From JAABRB01 sp963735025 (GTDB taxonomy: Bacteria > Pseudomonadota > Gammaproteobacteria > Burkholderiales > SG8-39): a stretch of 64,000 bases of DNA. Location of the stretch: the NCBI GenBank assembly GCA_963735025.1, contig CAVTJG010000009.1:992001-1056000 (forward strand). Direction: 5' to 3'. The notes beneath the pieces are model-generated. The model was not told the DNA's origin. It searched no databases and was given only the letters and a program-made list of their open reading frames with translations. The translations under genes and the position numbers were made by a program. Of this stretch, positions 15,547-26,138 are shown in pieces; position 1 is the first letter of the stretch, and every line of letters starts with the position of its first letter.

Positions 15547-16818
15547 CTACGCGCGCACCTGCCCCGCGCCGAGCACGACCCACTTCTGCGACGTCAAGCC
15601 CTCCAGGCCCACCGGTCCGCGGGCATGCAGCTTGTCGGTCGAGATGCCGATCTCCGCGCCGAGCCCGTATTCGAAGCCGTCGGCAAAGCGCGTCGAGGCA
15701 TTCCAGATCACCGAGCTCGAATCCACCTCCCGGAGAAAGCGTCGCGCGCGCGACTCGTTCGAGGTCACGATGGCGTCGGTGTGTTGCGAGCCGTAGCGGG
15801 CGATGTGCGCCATTGCGTCGTCCACGTCCTTGACCACGCGTACGGCGAGAATCGGCGCGAGGTACTCGGCGTACCAGTCCGCCTCGGTTGCGGGACTCAT
15901 GCCGGAGAAAATCGCCCGCGCACGCTCGTCGCCGCGCAGTTCGACGCCCTTCTCCCGATAGATCCTTCCCAGGCGCGGCAACACCTCCGCCGCAACGTCT
16001 TCGGCAACCAGCAGCGTCTCCATCGTGTTGCACGTTCCATAGCGCTGCGTCTTTGCATTGTCGGCGACGCGCACCGCCATATCGAGATCGGCGTCGGAAT
16101 CGATGTACACGTGACACACGCCGTCTAGGTGCTTGATCATCGGGATCCGTGACTCGGCCATCACGCGCTCGACGAGGCCCTTTCCGCCGCGTGGCACGAT
16201 GATGTCCACGAATTCGTTCATGCGCAGGAGCTCGCCGACCGCCGCGCGATCGGTCGTCTCGACGACCTGCACGCCGTCCTCGGGCAGCCCCGCTGCACGC
16301 AGCCCGGCGCGCACGCAGGCAGCGATCGCCTGATTGGCGCGAATCGCCTCCTTGCCGCCGCGCAGGATCGCGGCATTGCCCGATTTGACGCACAGCGCGG
16401 CCGCGTCCGCGGTCACGTTCGGGCGCGACTCGTACACGATTCCGATCACCCCGAGGGGCACGCGCATCCTGCCGACCCGGATGCCGGTCGGCTGCTCGCG
16501 CAGTTCACTCATCTCCCCGACGGGGTCGGGCAGGTTCGCCACCTGTTCCACGCCCAGCGCCATGGCTTCGACCGACTTCGCGTTCAGCGTGAGACGGTCG
16601 ATCAGGGCCGACTCGAGGCCAGCTTTGCGGGCGTCCGCCACGTCCTCCGCATTGGCCGCGAGGATGGCGTCGCAATCGCGCCTGATCGCGGCCGCGATCT
16701 CGCGCAGACTGCGGTTCTTCGTGTCCGTGTCCGCCGCCGCGAGCGCGTGCGAGGCCGCGCGGGCGCGTCGACCGACGTCCCGCATGTATCCGGCGATGTC
16801 CACGATGTCGCGATGCAT
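15547..16818 (-). CDS. proA: ProA, gamma-glutamyl phosphate reductase
   Basis: 423 residues. It reduces gamma-glutamyl phosphate with NADPH in proline synthesis. The catalytic cysteine is in RYGTCNTMET, and the ASTRFADGFEYGLGAEIGIS region is intact. The family has a V before NAST where this protein reads W (SSVIWNAST); this looks tolerable. It follows holA on the same strand, an order common in betaproteobacteria. Confidence 0.96.
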   Translation of the reverse strand: MHRDIVDIAGYMRDVGRRARAASHALAAADTDTKNRSLREIAAAIRRDCDAILAANAEDVADARKAGLESALIDRLTLNAKSVEAMALGVEQVANLPDPVGEMSELREQPTGIRVGRMRVPLGVIGIVYESRPNVTADAAALCVKSGNAAILRGGKEAIRANQAIAACVRAGLRAAGLPEDGVQVVETTDRAAVGELLRMNEFVDIIVPRGGKGLVERVMAESRIPMIKHLDGVCHVYIDSDADLDMAVRVADNAKTQRYGTCNTMETLLVAEDVAAEVLPRLGRIYREKGVELRGDERARAIFSGMSPATEADWYAEYLAPILAVRVVKDVDDAMAHIARYGSQHTDAIVTSNESRARRFLREVDSSSVIWNASTRFADGFEYGLGAEIGISTDKLHARGPVGLEGLTSQKWVVLGAGQVRA

Positions 16819-16867
16819 GGCAGGGATATGTTACTCCAGCGGGGGAACCCGGATTCCCGGACGCGCC

Positions 16868-17872
16868 TCAACGGGCGAATCGCAGCCCGAGCTGCAACAG
16901 CTCGTCCCAGGCATCGCCGTCGGCGACGCCTTTCGCAACCCGGTCGATGTGCGCGGCATGCGCGAGCGCGTCCGCAAGATCGTCCTCGCGCATGCGAGTC
17001 GCGGCCTGCGAAACGACCCGCTGGCGGGCGTCGCCCCAGATGCGCTGGGCGCGAAAGATATCCTGATCGCGACGTCCCGCTGCGCGGCCGGCCTGCAGCT
17101 TGTGCGCGGCCCGCACGTCCTCGCTCATGACCCAGAGCACCCGCAGCGGCGGCTCGCCCTCTCCGGCCAGTCCGTCGAGCACTCGCGCCAGGCGCAGGGC
17201 GTCGCCGCCGAGCATCGCCTCGGTGAGCTGGTAGACGTTGAAACGCGCGACATCCAGCACCGCATCGCGCACCTGGTCGAGCGTGAGCTCGCCCTCGGGG
17301 TAGAGGAGGCCGAGCTTGCGAATTTCCTGATGGGCCGCAACCAGGTTTCCCTCAACGCAATCGACGAGAAATTCGACGGCTTCGGTGCCGGCACGTTGCT
17401 TCTGGCGTGCGAGCCGCGTGCCGATCCATTGCGCGAGCCTCGTTCGCTCGACCGGATAGATGTTCACGACCGTTCCCGCCGCGCTCAGCGCGCCGAACCA
17501 GGCCGAGCCCTGCCCCTGCCGATCGAGGCGCGGCAACGTAACCAGCGTCGTGGTGTCGGGCGGCATGCTGCGGCAGAGCGCCTGGATGGCCGTGGCGCCC
17601 TCGGTTCCCGGCTTGCCGGTCGGGATGCGCAGCTCGATCAGCTTCTTTTCGCCGAACAGCGACATCCCGGCTGCGCTCATTGTCAGCTGCGACCAGTCGA
17701 AGCCGCGCTCGACGAGCAGCACGTCGCGCTCGGTATATCCGCCGGCGCGCGCGGTTGCACGCACCGCATCTGCGGCCTCGAGTGCGAGCAGCGGCTCGTC
17801 GCCGTGGATCACGTAGAGCGGGCGCAGTCCGCGCGCCAGGTCCGACTCGAGCTGCTCGCCGCGAAGCTGCAT
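16868..17872 (-). CDS. holA: HolA, DNA polymerase III delta subunit
   Basis: 334 residues. Delta opens the beta clamp inside the clamp-loader complex. The sequence runs from LRPLYVIHGDEPLLALEAAD (the degenerate P-loop region) through the delta middle and collar domains. Position directly after lptE and leuS is conserved in proteobacteria and supports the call, since delta is weakly conserved in sequence. Confidence 0.93.
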   Translation of the reverse strand: MQLRGEQLESDLARGLRPLYVIHGDEPLLALEAADAVRATARAGGYTERDVLLVERGFDWSQLTMSAAGMSLFGEKKLIELRIPTGKPGTEGATAIQALCRSMPPDTTTLVTLPRLDRQGQGSAWFGALSAAGTVVNIYPVERTRLAQWIGTRLARQKQRAGTEAVEFLVDCVEGNLVAAHQEIRKLGLLYPEGELTLDQVRDAVLDVARFNVYQLTEAMLGGDALRLARVLDGLAGEGEPPLRVLWVMSEDVRAAHKLQAGRAAGRRDQDIFRAQRIWGDARQRVVSQAATRMREDDLADALAHAAHIDRVAKGVADGDAWDELLQLGLRFAR

Positions 17873-17879
17873 CGGCGCG

Positions 17880-18401
17880 CTATTCGGCGCCCGGCTTCGT
17901 GGCGGCGAGCCGGCGCATGATGAGCTGCACCATGTCCTGTTGCATTTCGCGGTAGATGAGCTCCGCTTCCTGTTCCTTGGCGAGCACCTGGTCGTTGAAG
18001 GTGATGGGGCGCCGCAGGACGATCTGGCTGGAAGGGATGAACTCGGCGCCCTTGGGCGAATACACCCTGAACCCGACGATATACCGGAGCTCGTACTCGG
18101 TCACCTGCCCATCCGCGTTCAGTGACAGGATGAGCCGCTCGCGCGCCTCGCTCAGCAGTGCGAGGACGGCTTGTGGATTCTCGCTCTGGGGAACCACCCT
18201 GGCGTTGGTTCCCGAAGCGATGTTTCGCTGCAGATCGATCGCCAGCGGCGTCTCCGCAGGAATGCTGATCGTGTCGAATGGCAGAGTGGCGGTCCCGCGG
18301 AGCTGGAAGCCGCAGCCGGAAATGAGCGCGGCGGCGCTGAAGAGCATCGCGAGAAGCGCAGCCCGGATGCGTGTCCGGTGGAGAGTGCATTCCAGGTTCA
18401 T
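17880..18401 (-). CDS. lptE: LptE, LPS-assembly lipoprotein
   Basis: 173 residues. A lipoprotein signal ends in the lipobox LISGC followed by GFQLRG, the LptE hallmark. LptE plugs the LptD barrel in the outer membrane and delivers LPS to the surface. The stop lies seven bases before holA and the start 18 bases after leuS, giving a leuS-lptE-holA operon. Confidence 0.94.
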   Translation of the reverse strand: MNLECTLHRTRIRAALLAMLFSAAALISGCGFQLRGTATLPFDTISIPAETPLAIDLQRNIASGTNARVVPQSENPQAVLALLSEARERLILSLNADGQVTEYELRYIVGFRVYSPKGAEFIPSSQIVLRRPITFNDQVLAKEQEAELIYREMQQDMVQLIMRRLAATKPGAE

Positions 18402-18419
18402 CTTGCGCGCCTCGCGGAA

Positions 18420-21058
18420 TCAGACCACGACGTTCACGAGACGCCCGGGAACGACGACGATCTTCTTCACTTCCTTGCCTTCGATATGCTTGCGCACCGC
18501 GTTGTCCGCGAGCGCCACTCGCTCGATCGCGGACTTGTCGGCGGTCTTCGGCACTCGGATCTCGCCGCGCAGCTTCCCGTTCACCTGGACCACCAGCGTG
18601 ATCTCGTCCTGCTCGAGCGCGCGTGGATCTGGCTCGGGCCAGGGCGCGTGCAGGATATCCGTGCCGAATCCGATTTCGCGCCAGAGCGAATGCGCGATAT
18701 GTGGCGTGATCGGCGCAAGCACGCGCAGCAGGATGCCGGTTCCTTCGGCGAGCACCCATTGCCAGGCGGCAAGCGCCACGGAATCGTCCCGCACCGAAGT
18801 GCACGCGGCGAGTGCGTTCAGGATCTTCATCGCGCCCGACGCCACGGTGTTGAACTGGAAGCGATTCATGTCGTAGTTCACCTGCCCGAGCACCTCGTGC
18901 ACTTCGCGCCGGGTGCCCGCGAGCCCCGGATGCGTGCGCTCCCAGCCAACGGGTAGATGCTCGCCCTTCATCACGCGGGGCACCGTTCCCGCAATCGCAT
19001 CCCGGTAAGCGTGGCAGAACGTCCACAATCGCTTCAGGAACCGGTGCGACCCCTCCACGCCGGCGTCGGACCATTCGAGCGACTGCTCGGGAGGCGAGGT
19101 GAAGATGATGAAGAAGCGCGCGGTGTCTGCGCCGTATTGCTCGATCAGCGCCTGCGGATCGACGCCGTTGTTCTTCGACTTCGACATCGTGCCGATGCCG
19201 TCCGATTCGACCGGCAGCCCGTCGGCCTTGAGGATCGCGCCGGTGCGCTTGCCCGCTTCGTCGGCGCGCACCTCGACGTCGGCCGGGTTGAAGTAGCTGA
19301 TGCGGCCGTTCGCCGTCTTGCGGTAGAAGATCTCGTTCAGCACCATGCCCTGCGTGAGCAGCTTGGTGAACGGCTCGTCGGTTCCCATCAGGCCGATATC
19401 GCGCATGACCTTCGTCCAGAACCGCGAGTAGAGCAGGTGCAGGATGGCGTGCTCGATGCCGCCGATGTACTGGTCGACGGGCATCCAGTGCGCGACCCGT
19501 GCGTCCACCATGCTGCGCGCATTGTCCGCGCAGCAGAAGCGCGTGTAGTACCACGACGAATCCACGAACGTGTCCATCGTGTCGGTCTCGCGTCGCGCGG
19601 GCTTGCCGCAGCGCGGGCAGGGGGCGTTCACGAAATCGGCCCGCTTTGCGAGCGGATTCCCGCTGCCGTCGGGCACACAGTCCTCGGGAAGCACGACGGG
19701 AAGATCGGCATCCGGTACCGGGACGTCTCCGCACGCGTCGCAATGGACAATGGGAATCGGCGTGCCCCAGTAGCGTTGCCGCGAAATGCCCCAGTCGCGC
19801 AATCGCCATTGCACCTGCTTGTCGCCCAGGCCGATCTTGCTCAGGTCCGCTGCGATCGCGTCGGTGGCCTGCTCGTACGCAAGGCCGTCGTACTTGCCCG
19901 AATTGACGCACACGCCGTAGTCCGCATACCACGCCTGCCACGCGTCGGTGGAGAAAGGCTTGCCGCCCACGTCGATCACGGGCTTGATGGGCAGTCCGTA
20001 CTTCTTTGCGAAGGCGAAGTCGCGCTCGTCGTGCGCCGGAACTGCCATCACCGCGCCTTCGCCGTAGCCCATCAGCACGTAGTTGCCGACCCACACCTCG
20101 ATTCTCTCGCCGGTGAGCGGATGGGTGACGAAGATGCCGGTTGGCATGCCCTCCTTCTCCATGGTCGCGAGATCCGCCTCCATGACGCTGCCGCGCTTGC
20201 ATTCCTCGACGAACGCGGCGACCTTCGGATCGCGCTTCGCGGCGGCCTCCGCGAGAGGATGCTCGGCCGCGACCGCGCAGAACGTCACGCCCATGATGGT
20301 GTCGGCGCGGGTGGTGAAGACGCGCATCTCGCGGCGCTCGCCCTCGAGCTCGTAGGGAAACGCGAAGTTGACGCCGTAGCTCTTGCCGATCCAGTTCGCC
20401 TGCATCATCTTCACGCGCTCCGGCCAGCCCGGAAGCTGTCGAGCGCGGCAAGCAGTTCCTCTGCGTAGGCGGTGATCCGCATGTAGTACATCGGGATCTC
20501 GCGCTTCTCGACGAGCGCGCCGGTGCGCCAGCCGCGCCCGTCGATGACCTGCTCGTTCGCGAGCACGGTCTGATCCACGGGATCCCAGTTCACCACCCCG
20601 GTCTTCTTGTAGACGATGCCTTTCTCCAGCATGCGCAGGAACAGCCACTGGTTCCAGCGGTAGTACTTCGGATCGCAGGTCGCGAGCTCCCGGTCCCAGT
20701 CGATCGCGAATCCGAGCGACTGGAGCTGCCGCTTCATGTAGGCGATGTTCTCGTACGTCCACTGCGCCGGCGGCTGGTTGTTCGCGATCGCGGCGTTTTC
20801 CGCCGGGAGGCCGAACGCGTCCCAGCCCATCGGCTGCAGGACGTTGCAGCCGCGCATGCGGTAATAGCGGGTGAGCACGTCGCCGATGGTGTAGTTGCGC
20901 ACGTGGCCCATGTGCAGCTTCCCCGAAGGGTAGGGAAACATCGACAGGCAGTAATACTTGGGACGCGATGGATCCTCGACCGCGCGAAAGGCGCCGGTCG
21001 CATCCCAGTGCGCTTGCGCTTCGCGTTCGATCGTTGCCGGCTCGTATTGCGGATCCAT
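18420..21058 (-). CDS. leuS: LeuS, leucyl-tRNA synthetase, frame broken by one missing base
   Basis: About 879 residues once repaired (2639 bases are visible, one short of a multiple of three). The class I signatures are intact: HMGH in the N-terminal part and MSKSKNN in the C-terminal part. The frame changes near 20436: the first frame ends LAALDSFRAGRSA, while the other reads LPGWPERVKMMQANWIG. Adding one base (a second C in the coding strand) restores LDSLPGWPE. The gene is essential and everything downstream is well conserved, so I read this as a sequence error, not a pseudogene. Confidence 0.95.
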
Positions 21059-21259
21059 CGTTTCTGCGGCTTTGTCGGAAAAGGGGAAAATTATAGCTTG
21101 TGCCAGCGTGCGCCCGATTGCCTACGTGCCGTCGTCCTGTCCGCACGCTGCGGCGTAGCATTGCGGCTGGCCCACGCCGGGAGGAAGCGGGAATGACGAT
21201 TTCCCGTAGGGATTTGCCAATCCACTGCGGTAGAATCGCGGGAGTCTTTGCCATCCCGC

Positions 21260-23477
21260 ATGTCGCTCCTCGAAAATCTCAATCCCGAGCAGCTCGCCGC
21301 AGTCACCCTCCCGAACCAGCACGCGCTGATCCTCGCCGGAGCGGGGAGCGGCAAGACGCGCGTGCTCACCACCCGCATTGCGTGGCTGATCCAGACCGGC
21401 AACGTCAGCCCGGCAGGCGTGCTCGCGGTGACATTCACGAACAAGGCCGCGCGCGAGATGCTCACGCGCATCTCGGCGATGCTCCCGATCAACACGCGCG
21501 GCATGTGGGTCGGGACGTTCCACGGGCTGTGCAACCGCATGCTGCGCGCGCATCATCGCGAAGCGGGATTGCCGCAGCTCTTCCAGATCCTCGACACGCA
21601 GGACCAGCAATCGCTCGTGAAGCGGGTGCTGCGGGGCATGAACATCGACGAGGACAAGTTCCAGCCACGCCCGGTGCAGTGGTTCATCAATGGTCACAAG
21701 GAAGAGGGCACGCGTCCGAAGGATGTGGAGGCCTACGACGACATCTCGCGCCGCATGGTCGAGATCTACACGGTGTACGACGAGCAATGCCAGCGCGAAG
21801 GGCTCGTGGACTTTCCGGAGCTGCTGCTGCGCTCGTTCGAGCTGCTGACGCGCAACGAGGTCCTGCGCGAGCACTACCAGAACCGATTCCGGCACGTGCT
21901 GGTCGACGAGTTTCAGGACACCAACCGCCTTCAGTACCGGTGGCTCAAGCTGCTGGCAGGCCCGCACACAGCGATCTTCGGTGTCGGTGACGACGACCAG
22001 TCGATTTACCGGTTCCGGGGCGCGAACGTCGGCAACATGGCCGACTTCGAGCGCGATTATCAAGGTGCCGAACCTCATCCGCCTCGAGCAGAACTACCGT
22101 TCGCACGGCAACATCCTCAATGCGGCCAATGCGCTCATCTCGCAGAACCGCCGGCGTCTTGGGAAGAACCTCTGGACCGCGGCGGGCGAGGGCGAGCCGC
22201 TGCGGATTTTCGAGGCGCAGAGCGACGGCTACGAGGCGCACTGGCTCGCCGACGAAGTGCAGGCGCTCGTGCGCGAAGGCCTCGATCGTAGCGATATCGC
22301 CATCCTCTATCGTTCGAACGCGCAGTCGCGGGTGATCGAGCATGCGCTCTTCACGGCGGGGATTCCGTATCGCGTGTACGGCGGGCTCCGATTCTTCGAG
22401 CGCCAGGAGATCAAGCATGCGCTGGCCTATCTCCGGCTCGTCGCGAATCCCGAAGACGACAACGCGTTCCTGCGGGTGGTGAACTTCCCGACCCGCGGCA
22501 TCGGGGCCCGCTCCATCGAGCAGCTTCAGGACGCGGCGCGCAGCGCGGGCACGAGCCTCTGGCTGGCTGCCGCGCAGCTGTCGGGGAAGGCGGCGACATC
22601 CGTCGGCGCGTTCGTGCAGTTGATCGAGTCGCTGCGCGCGGGCACCAAGGGCCTGCCACTCCCGGAGGTGGTGGATCAGATGCTGCAGGCCAGCGGGCTG
22701 CGCGATCACTATACGAACGAGCGCGAGGGCGCCGACCGGCTGGAGAACCTGGACGAGCTGATCAATGCCGCCGCGGCGTTCATCCAGGACGAGCAGGCGA
22801 CCGGTGCGGCGATGGCGGCAGTCGATGCGGCGGACGCGTCAGGTGATGCGCAGCCAGGCGATCCCTGGCTCGCCGCGTTTCTCGCGCACGCCGCACTCGA
22901 GTCGGGCGAGAACCAGGCTGCGGAGGGAATGGCGGCCGTCCAGCTCATGACCGTGCATTCGGCGAAAGGGCTCGAGTTCCACGCCGTGTTCATCAGCGGT
23001 CTGGAGGAGGGGTTGTTTCCGCACGAGCAGAGCGTCACGGAAGAAGACGGTCTCGAGGAGGAGCGCCGCCTGATGTACGTGGCCATCACGCGCGCACGCA
23101 CGCGGCTCTACCTGTCCTTCGCGCAGACGCGATTGCTGCACGGCCAGACGCGGTACAACGTGGCGTCGCGGTTTCTCGACGAAGTGCCCGCCGGCGTGAC
23201 GAAATGGCTCACGCCACGCGGCGGAAGGTTGCTCAACGACAGCGCGTGGCAGGCGGCCGCCGCGCCGACGCGCTTGGCGGCGAAATCGGGTTCGCAAGCA
23301 TCAGGCCGCGGCGCGCTGCCGTTCCGCATCGGTCAGAACGTCACGCATCCGAAGTTCGGCGCCGGAGTGATCGTGAACGCCGAGGGTTCGGGGGCCGACG
23401 CGCGGTTGCAGGTGAACTTCGGGAATCAGGGCATGAAGTGGTTGCAGATGGAGTACGCCAAGCTCACCGCCGCCTAG
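21260..23477 (+). CDS. uvrD: UvrD/Rep-type superfamily 1 DNA helicase, frame broken by one extra base
   Basis: About 738 residues once repaired. Walker A AGAGSGKT lies near residue 30 and the DEFQDTN box and GDDDQSIYRFRGA follow. After ADFERDYQ the sequence jumps frame; removing one A at 22062/22063 gives DYQVPNLIRLEQNYRSHG, the conserved motif IV region. The C-terminus keeps the HSAKGLEF and VAITRAR motifs and a Tudor-like VTHPKFGAGVIV tail. It unwinds DNA 3'-5' in repair. The ATG at 21260 is preferred over a TTG at 21248. Confidence 0.93.
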
Positions 23478-23499
23478 TGCGGCAGCCGCCGCACTAGGC
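23472..23499. terminator. Perfect hairpin spanning the helicase stop codon
   Basis: GCCTAGTGCGG-CAGCCG-CCGCACTAGGC, an 11-bp perfect stem whose left arm contains the TAG stop. No T-run follows, so it would be at most a weak or Rho-assisted terminator, or an mRNA 3'-end protector. A family A repeat pair begins 15 bases further on. Confidence 0.5.
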
Positions 23500-23513
23500 C
23501 GCAGTGAGCGGCG

Positions 23514-23654
23514 GGAAGGTCACGAACAGGAGGAAACCGGCTGGTTTCCTCGGGCTCGCGAATGTGTGGTGCATGGGCCACGAAGTCGCGGACGCAAGAA
23601 GGATACGATCAGGAGGAAACCGGCTGGTTTCCTCCCGATACCCTCATTCCCGCT
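23514..23654. repeat. Family A palindromic repeat, pair 1
   Basis: Two copies in the same orientation, with stems GAGGAAACC-GGCT-GGTTTCCTC at 23530-23551 and 23613-23634. The full copies also share the lead-in (GGTCACGAACAGG in copy 1) and the tail (ACCCTCATTCCCGCT in copy 2). They sit between the helicase gene and a convergent small gene. The remaining bases of the gap 23478-23716 show nothing else. Confidence 0.8.
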
Positions 23655-23716
23655 AAAGGAAGTCCGCGGAGGGGTCGGTGCCGGCGGAGCCGGCGGGGTG
23701 GTTGACGTGTCACCCA

Positions 23717-23968
23717 CTATTCGTCAAAGAGCCCCAATTGTCGCGCGCCGATCAAGACGGCCTGCTCGACCGCCTGCTTCGCTTCGCGGAGTGTGTTCGA
23801 TTTGCCGGCCCGATTGCCGGACTCCCACCGGTAGCGCGATGCGCCGTCCGCATCGCCGTCCAGGGTGACCTTGCCGACGCGCTCCTTGCCAAGCCAATAG
23901 CCATGCGAACGATAGCCTCGTTCCCAGACCGGCTTCACCTTCCTGGTTCTGCGTGCCTGCTTCGGCAT
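23717..23968 (-). CDS. Small hypothetical protein (83 residues)
   Basis: No family recognised. The protein is basic at the N-terminus (MPKQARRTRKVKPVWERGYR), then shows two short strands (GYWLGKERVGKVTL and SRYRWES) and an amphipathic helix (TLREAKQAVEQAVLIGARQLG). GGGAG lies eight bases before the ATG, which supports a real gene. It follows the yqaA-like gene by 29 bases on the same strand, so they may be co-transcribed. Possibly nucleic-acid binding from charge alone; this is a guess. Confidence 0.62.
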   Translation of the reverse strand: MPKQARRTRKVKPVWERGYRSHGYWLGKERVGKVTLDGDADGASRYRWESGNRAGKSNTLREAKQAVEQAVLIGARQLGLFDE

Positions 23969-23997
23969 CTTGTCGTCTCCCTTGGGCGCCCAAAATC

Positions 23998-24414
23998 TTA
24001 CCAGAGGGCTCCTTGTGCGATCACCGCGTACCGCGCCAGTCGTCCCACGGCCGAGAAAAGCGTGGTGCTCAGCCAGTTGACCTTCAGCCATCCGGCTGCG
24101 ATGCACAACGCGTCTCCCACGAAAGGCGCCCACGCAAAAAGTAGCGCCGGTGCCCCCCAGCGCCGCACGGCGTCGTGGCCCGCGAGCGGCTTGCGGGTCG
24201 CGATGAAGCGTCCGATCAGATAAGTCGTGAGTCCCCCGAGCGTGTTGCACGCTGTCGCCACGGTGACCGCCGGCCACGCAAGCTCCGGATGCAGCTTGAG
24301 CACGCCGAACAGCACGGCCTCGGAGCTGAGCGGTAAGAGTGTTGCCGCGAGGAACGCGGCGAGCGCGAGGGAGCCGAGACTCGCCTCCGGCGTGAAGAAA
24401 TCGGTGAAGTCCAC
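23998..24414 (-). CDS. YqaA-like DedA/SNARE-associated family membrane protein
   Basis: 138 residues with four to five hydrophobic segments. The YqaA features are the early helix AAFLAATLLPLSSEAVLFGVL, NTLGGLTTYLIGR, and the amphipathic W-G-A-P-A-L-L-F-A-W stretch followed by GDALCIAAGWL. Relatives are inner-membrane proteins linked to lipid or proton-gradient homeostasis. It is divergent from ilvA. Confidence 0.82.
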   Translation of the reverse strand: MDFTDFFTPEASLGSLALAAFLAATLLPLSSEAVLFGVLKLHPELAWPAVTVATACNTLGGLTTYLIGRFIATRKPLAGHDAVRRWGAPALLFAWAPFVGDALCIAAGWLKVNWLSTTLFSAVGRLARYAVIAQGALW

Positions 24415-24496
24415 ACGGCACCGTAAGCGGAAGCGGGCTCATGGCGCAACTCGCCCGTTTCCTCTACATTACGCGCTCCGCCGTGTGAGGATGCTC

Positions 24497-24516
24497 GCTG
24501 CGCTGCGCAGCGCAGC
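24497..24516. repeat. Perfect 20-bp palindrome upstream of ilvA
   Basis: A perfect palindrome with arms GCTGCGCTGC and GCAGCGCAGC, 32 bases before the ilvA start and in the yqaA/ilvA divergent region. It could be an operator or a hairpin in the leader; GC-rich composition makes chance dyads more likely. Confidence 0.4.
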
Positions 24517-24548
24517 GCCGGTACCCGCTTTTCCGATTCCCGTTCCCG

Positions 24549-26060
24549 ATGCTCACCGACTACCTGGAGAAGATCCTCACCGCTCGCGTCTACGATGTCG
24601 CCGAGGAGACGCCGCTCGAGCTTGCGCCGAATCTCTCGGCGCGGCTCGGCAACCGGGTCATGCTCAAGCGCGAGGACATGCAGCCGGTGTTCTCGTTCAA
24701 GCTGCGCGGCGCGTACAACAAGATGGCGCAATTGCCGGCGGCCGCGCTGAAGCGTGGCGTGATCGCCGCCTCGGCCGGCAATCACGCGCAGGGTGTGGCC
24801 CTCGCGGCGCGCAAGCTGGGTTGCCGCGCGGTGATCGTGATGCCGGTGACGACGCCACGGATCAAGGTCGACGCGGTGAAAGCACTGCGGGCAAAAGTCG
24901 TGCTGACCGGCGACTCGTACAGCGAAGCGCACGAGGCCGCCAAGCGGATCGAGCGCAGCGAGCGTCTCACCTTCGTGCATCCCTACGACGATCCGGACGT
25001 GATCGCCGGGCAGGGCACCATCGGCATGGAGATCCTGCGCCAGGCGACGCGTCCGATCCACGCGATCTTCGTGTGTGTCGGTGGCGGGGGGCTGATATCC
25101 GGCATCGCGGCCTACGTGAAGCGCCTGCAACCGTCGATCAAGGTGATCGGCGTGCAGCCCGCGGATTCCGATGCGATGACGCGCTCGGTACGGGCCGGGC
25201 GTCGCGTGGTGCTGTCGCACGTCGGCCTCTTTGCCGATGGCGTGGCCGTGAAGCAGGTCGGAGTCGAGACGTTCCGGCTGGCGAAGAAGCACGTCGACGA
25301 CTGGATCCTCGTGGACACCGACGAGATCTGCGCCGCGATCAAGGACGTCTTCGAGGACACCCGCTCGATACTCGAGCCCGCCGGGGCGCTGGGAGTCGCG
25401 GGCATCAAGCGGTACGTTCAGGCGACGGGTGCGCGCGACCGGAAGCTGGTGGCGATCACATCCGGCGCGAACACGAATTTCGATCGGCTGCGGTTCATCG
25501 CCGAACGGGCGGAGGTGGGCGAGCAGCGCGAGGCGCTGTTCGCGGTCACGATTCCCGAGCGGCCCGGCAGCTTCAAGAAGTTCTGCGCGACGCTGGGGGG
25601 GCGGAACATCACCGAGTTCAATTACCGGATCGCGGATCCAAGCGCGGCGCACGTGTTCGTGGGCGTGCAGATCCACGATCGTGCCGAGCGGAAGCGCATC
25701 GTGCGGACGCTCGAGCGCCACAGCCTCAAGACGGAGGACCTCTCGGACAACGAGATGGCGAAGCTGCACGTTCGGCACCTCGTCGGCGGACGCGCCGCGA
25801 ACGCCGATCACGAATTGCTCTACCGCTTCGAGTTCCCGGAGCGCCCGGGCGCGCTACTGCGGTTCCTCGAGAGCATGCGATCGGACTGGAACATCAGCCT
25901 CTTTCATTACCGTAATGATGGCGCGAACGACGGACGGGTCTTGGTCGGCATGCAGGTGCCGCCACGGGAGATGCGCGAGTTCCGGCGGTTTCTCGCGACG
26001 CTGGGCTATCCTTACGTCGACGAGACGGCCAATCCGGCCTATCGCCTGTTCCTGGGCTGA
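24549..26060 (+). CDS. ilvA: IlvA, biosynthetic threonine ammonia-lyase
   Basis: 503 residues. It deaminates threonine to 2-oxobutyrate, the first step to isoleucine. The PLP lysine motif VFSFKLRGAYNKM lies near residue 57, and SAGNHAQGVAL and the glycine loop VGGGGLISG follow. The C-terminal third has two ACT-like regulatory domains (openings EREALFAVTIPERPGSF and HELLYRFEFPERPGALL), which bind isoleucine and valine. The full length marks it as the feedback-regulated form, not the catabolic TdcB. Confidence 0.96.
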   Translation: MLTDYLEKILTARVYDVAEETPLELAPNLSARLGNRVMLKREDMQPVFSFKLRGAYNKMAQLPAAALKRGVIAASAGNHAQGVALAARKLGCRAVIVMPVTTPRIKVDAVKALRAKVVLTGDSYSEAHEAAKRIERSERLTFVHPYDDPDVIAGQGTIGMEILRQATRPIHAIFVCVGGGGLISGIAAYVKRLQPSIKVIGVQPADSDAMTRSVRAGRRVVLSHVGLFADGVAVKQVGVETFRLAKKHVDDWILVDTDEICAAIKDVFEDTRSILEPAGALGVAGIKRYVQATGARDRKLVAITSGANTNFDRLRFIAERAEVGEQREALFAVTIPERPGSFKKFCATLGGRNITEFNYRIADPSAAHVFVGVQIHDRAERKRIVRTLERHSLKTEDLSDNEMAKLHVRHLVGGRAANADHELLYRFEFPERPGALLRFLESMRSDWNISLFHYRNDGANDGRVLVGMQVPPREMREFRRFLATLGYPYVDETANPAYRLFLG

Positions 26061-26074
26061 TCGTTCGCGCGCGA

Positions 26075-26138
26075 GTCACCGAATTCGCATTCCGCGTATT
26101 CGTACTTCGCGCATTCAAATTCCGTATTTCAGGCAGGT
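26075..26138 (+). repeat. Low-complexity ATTC-rich microrepeat before an O-methyltransferase
   Basis: The 78-base gap after ilvA is largely built from degenerate units of the type 'attCGcaTTCCGCGt', repeated about five times up to the next gene start. It is AT-richer than the surroundings. No clear promoter is seen. Confidence 0.45.

Noticed and set aside
21165..21215. Possible family C repeat before the helicase gene (GGGAATGACGATTTCCC)
   Set aside because: The stem is incomplete and the match is limited to the common GGGAATGACGA string.
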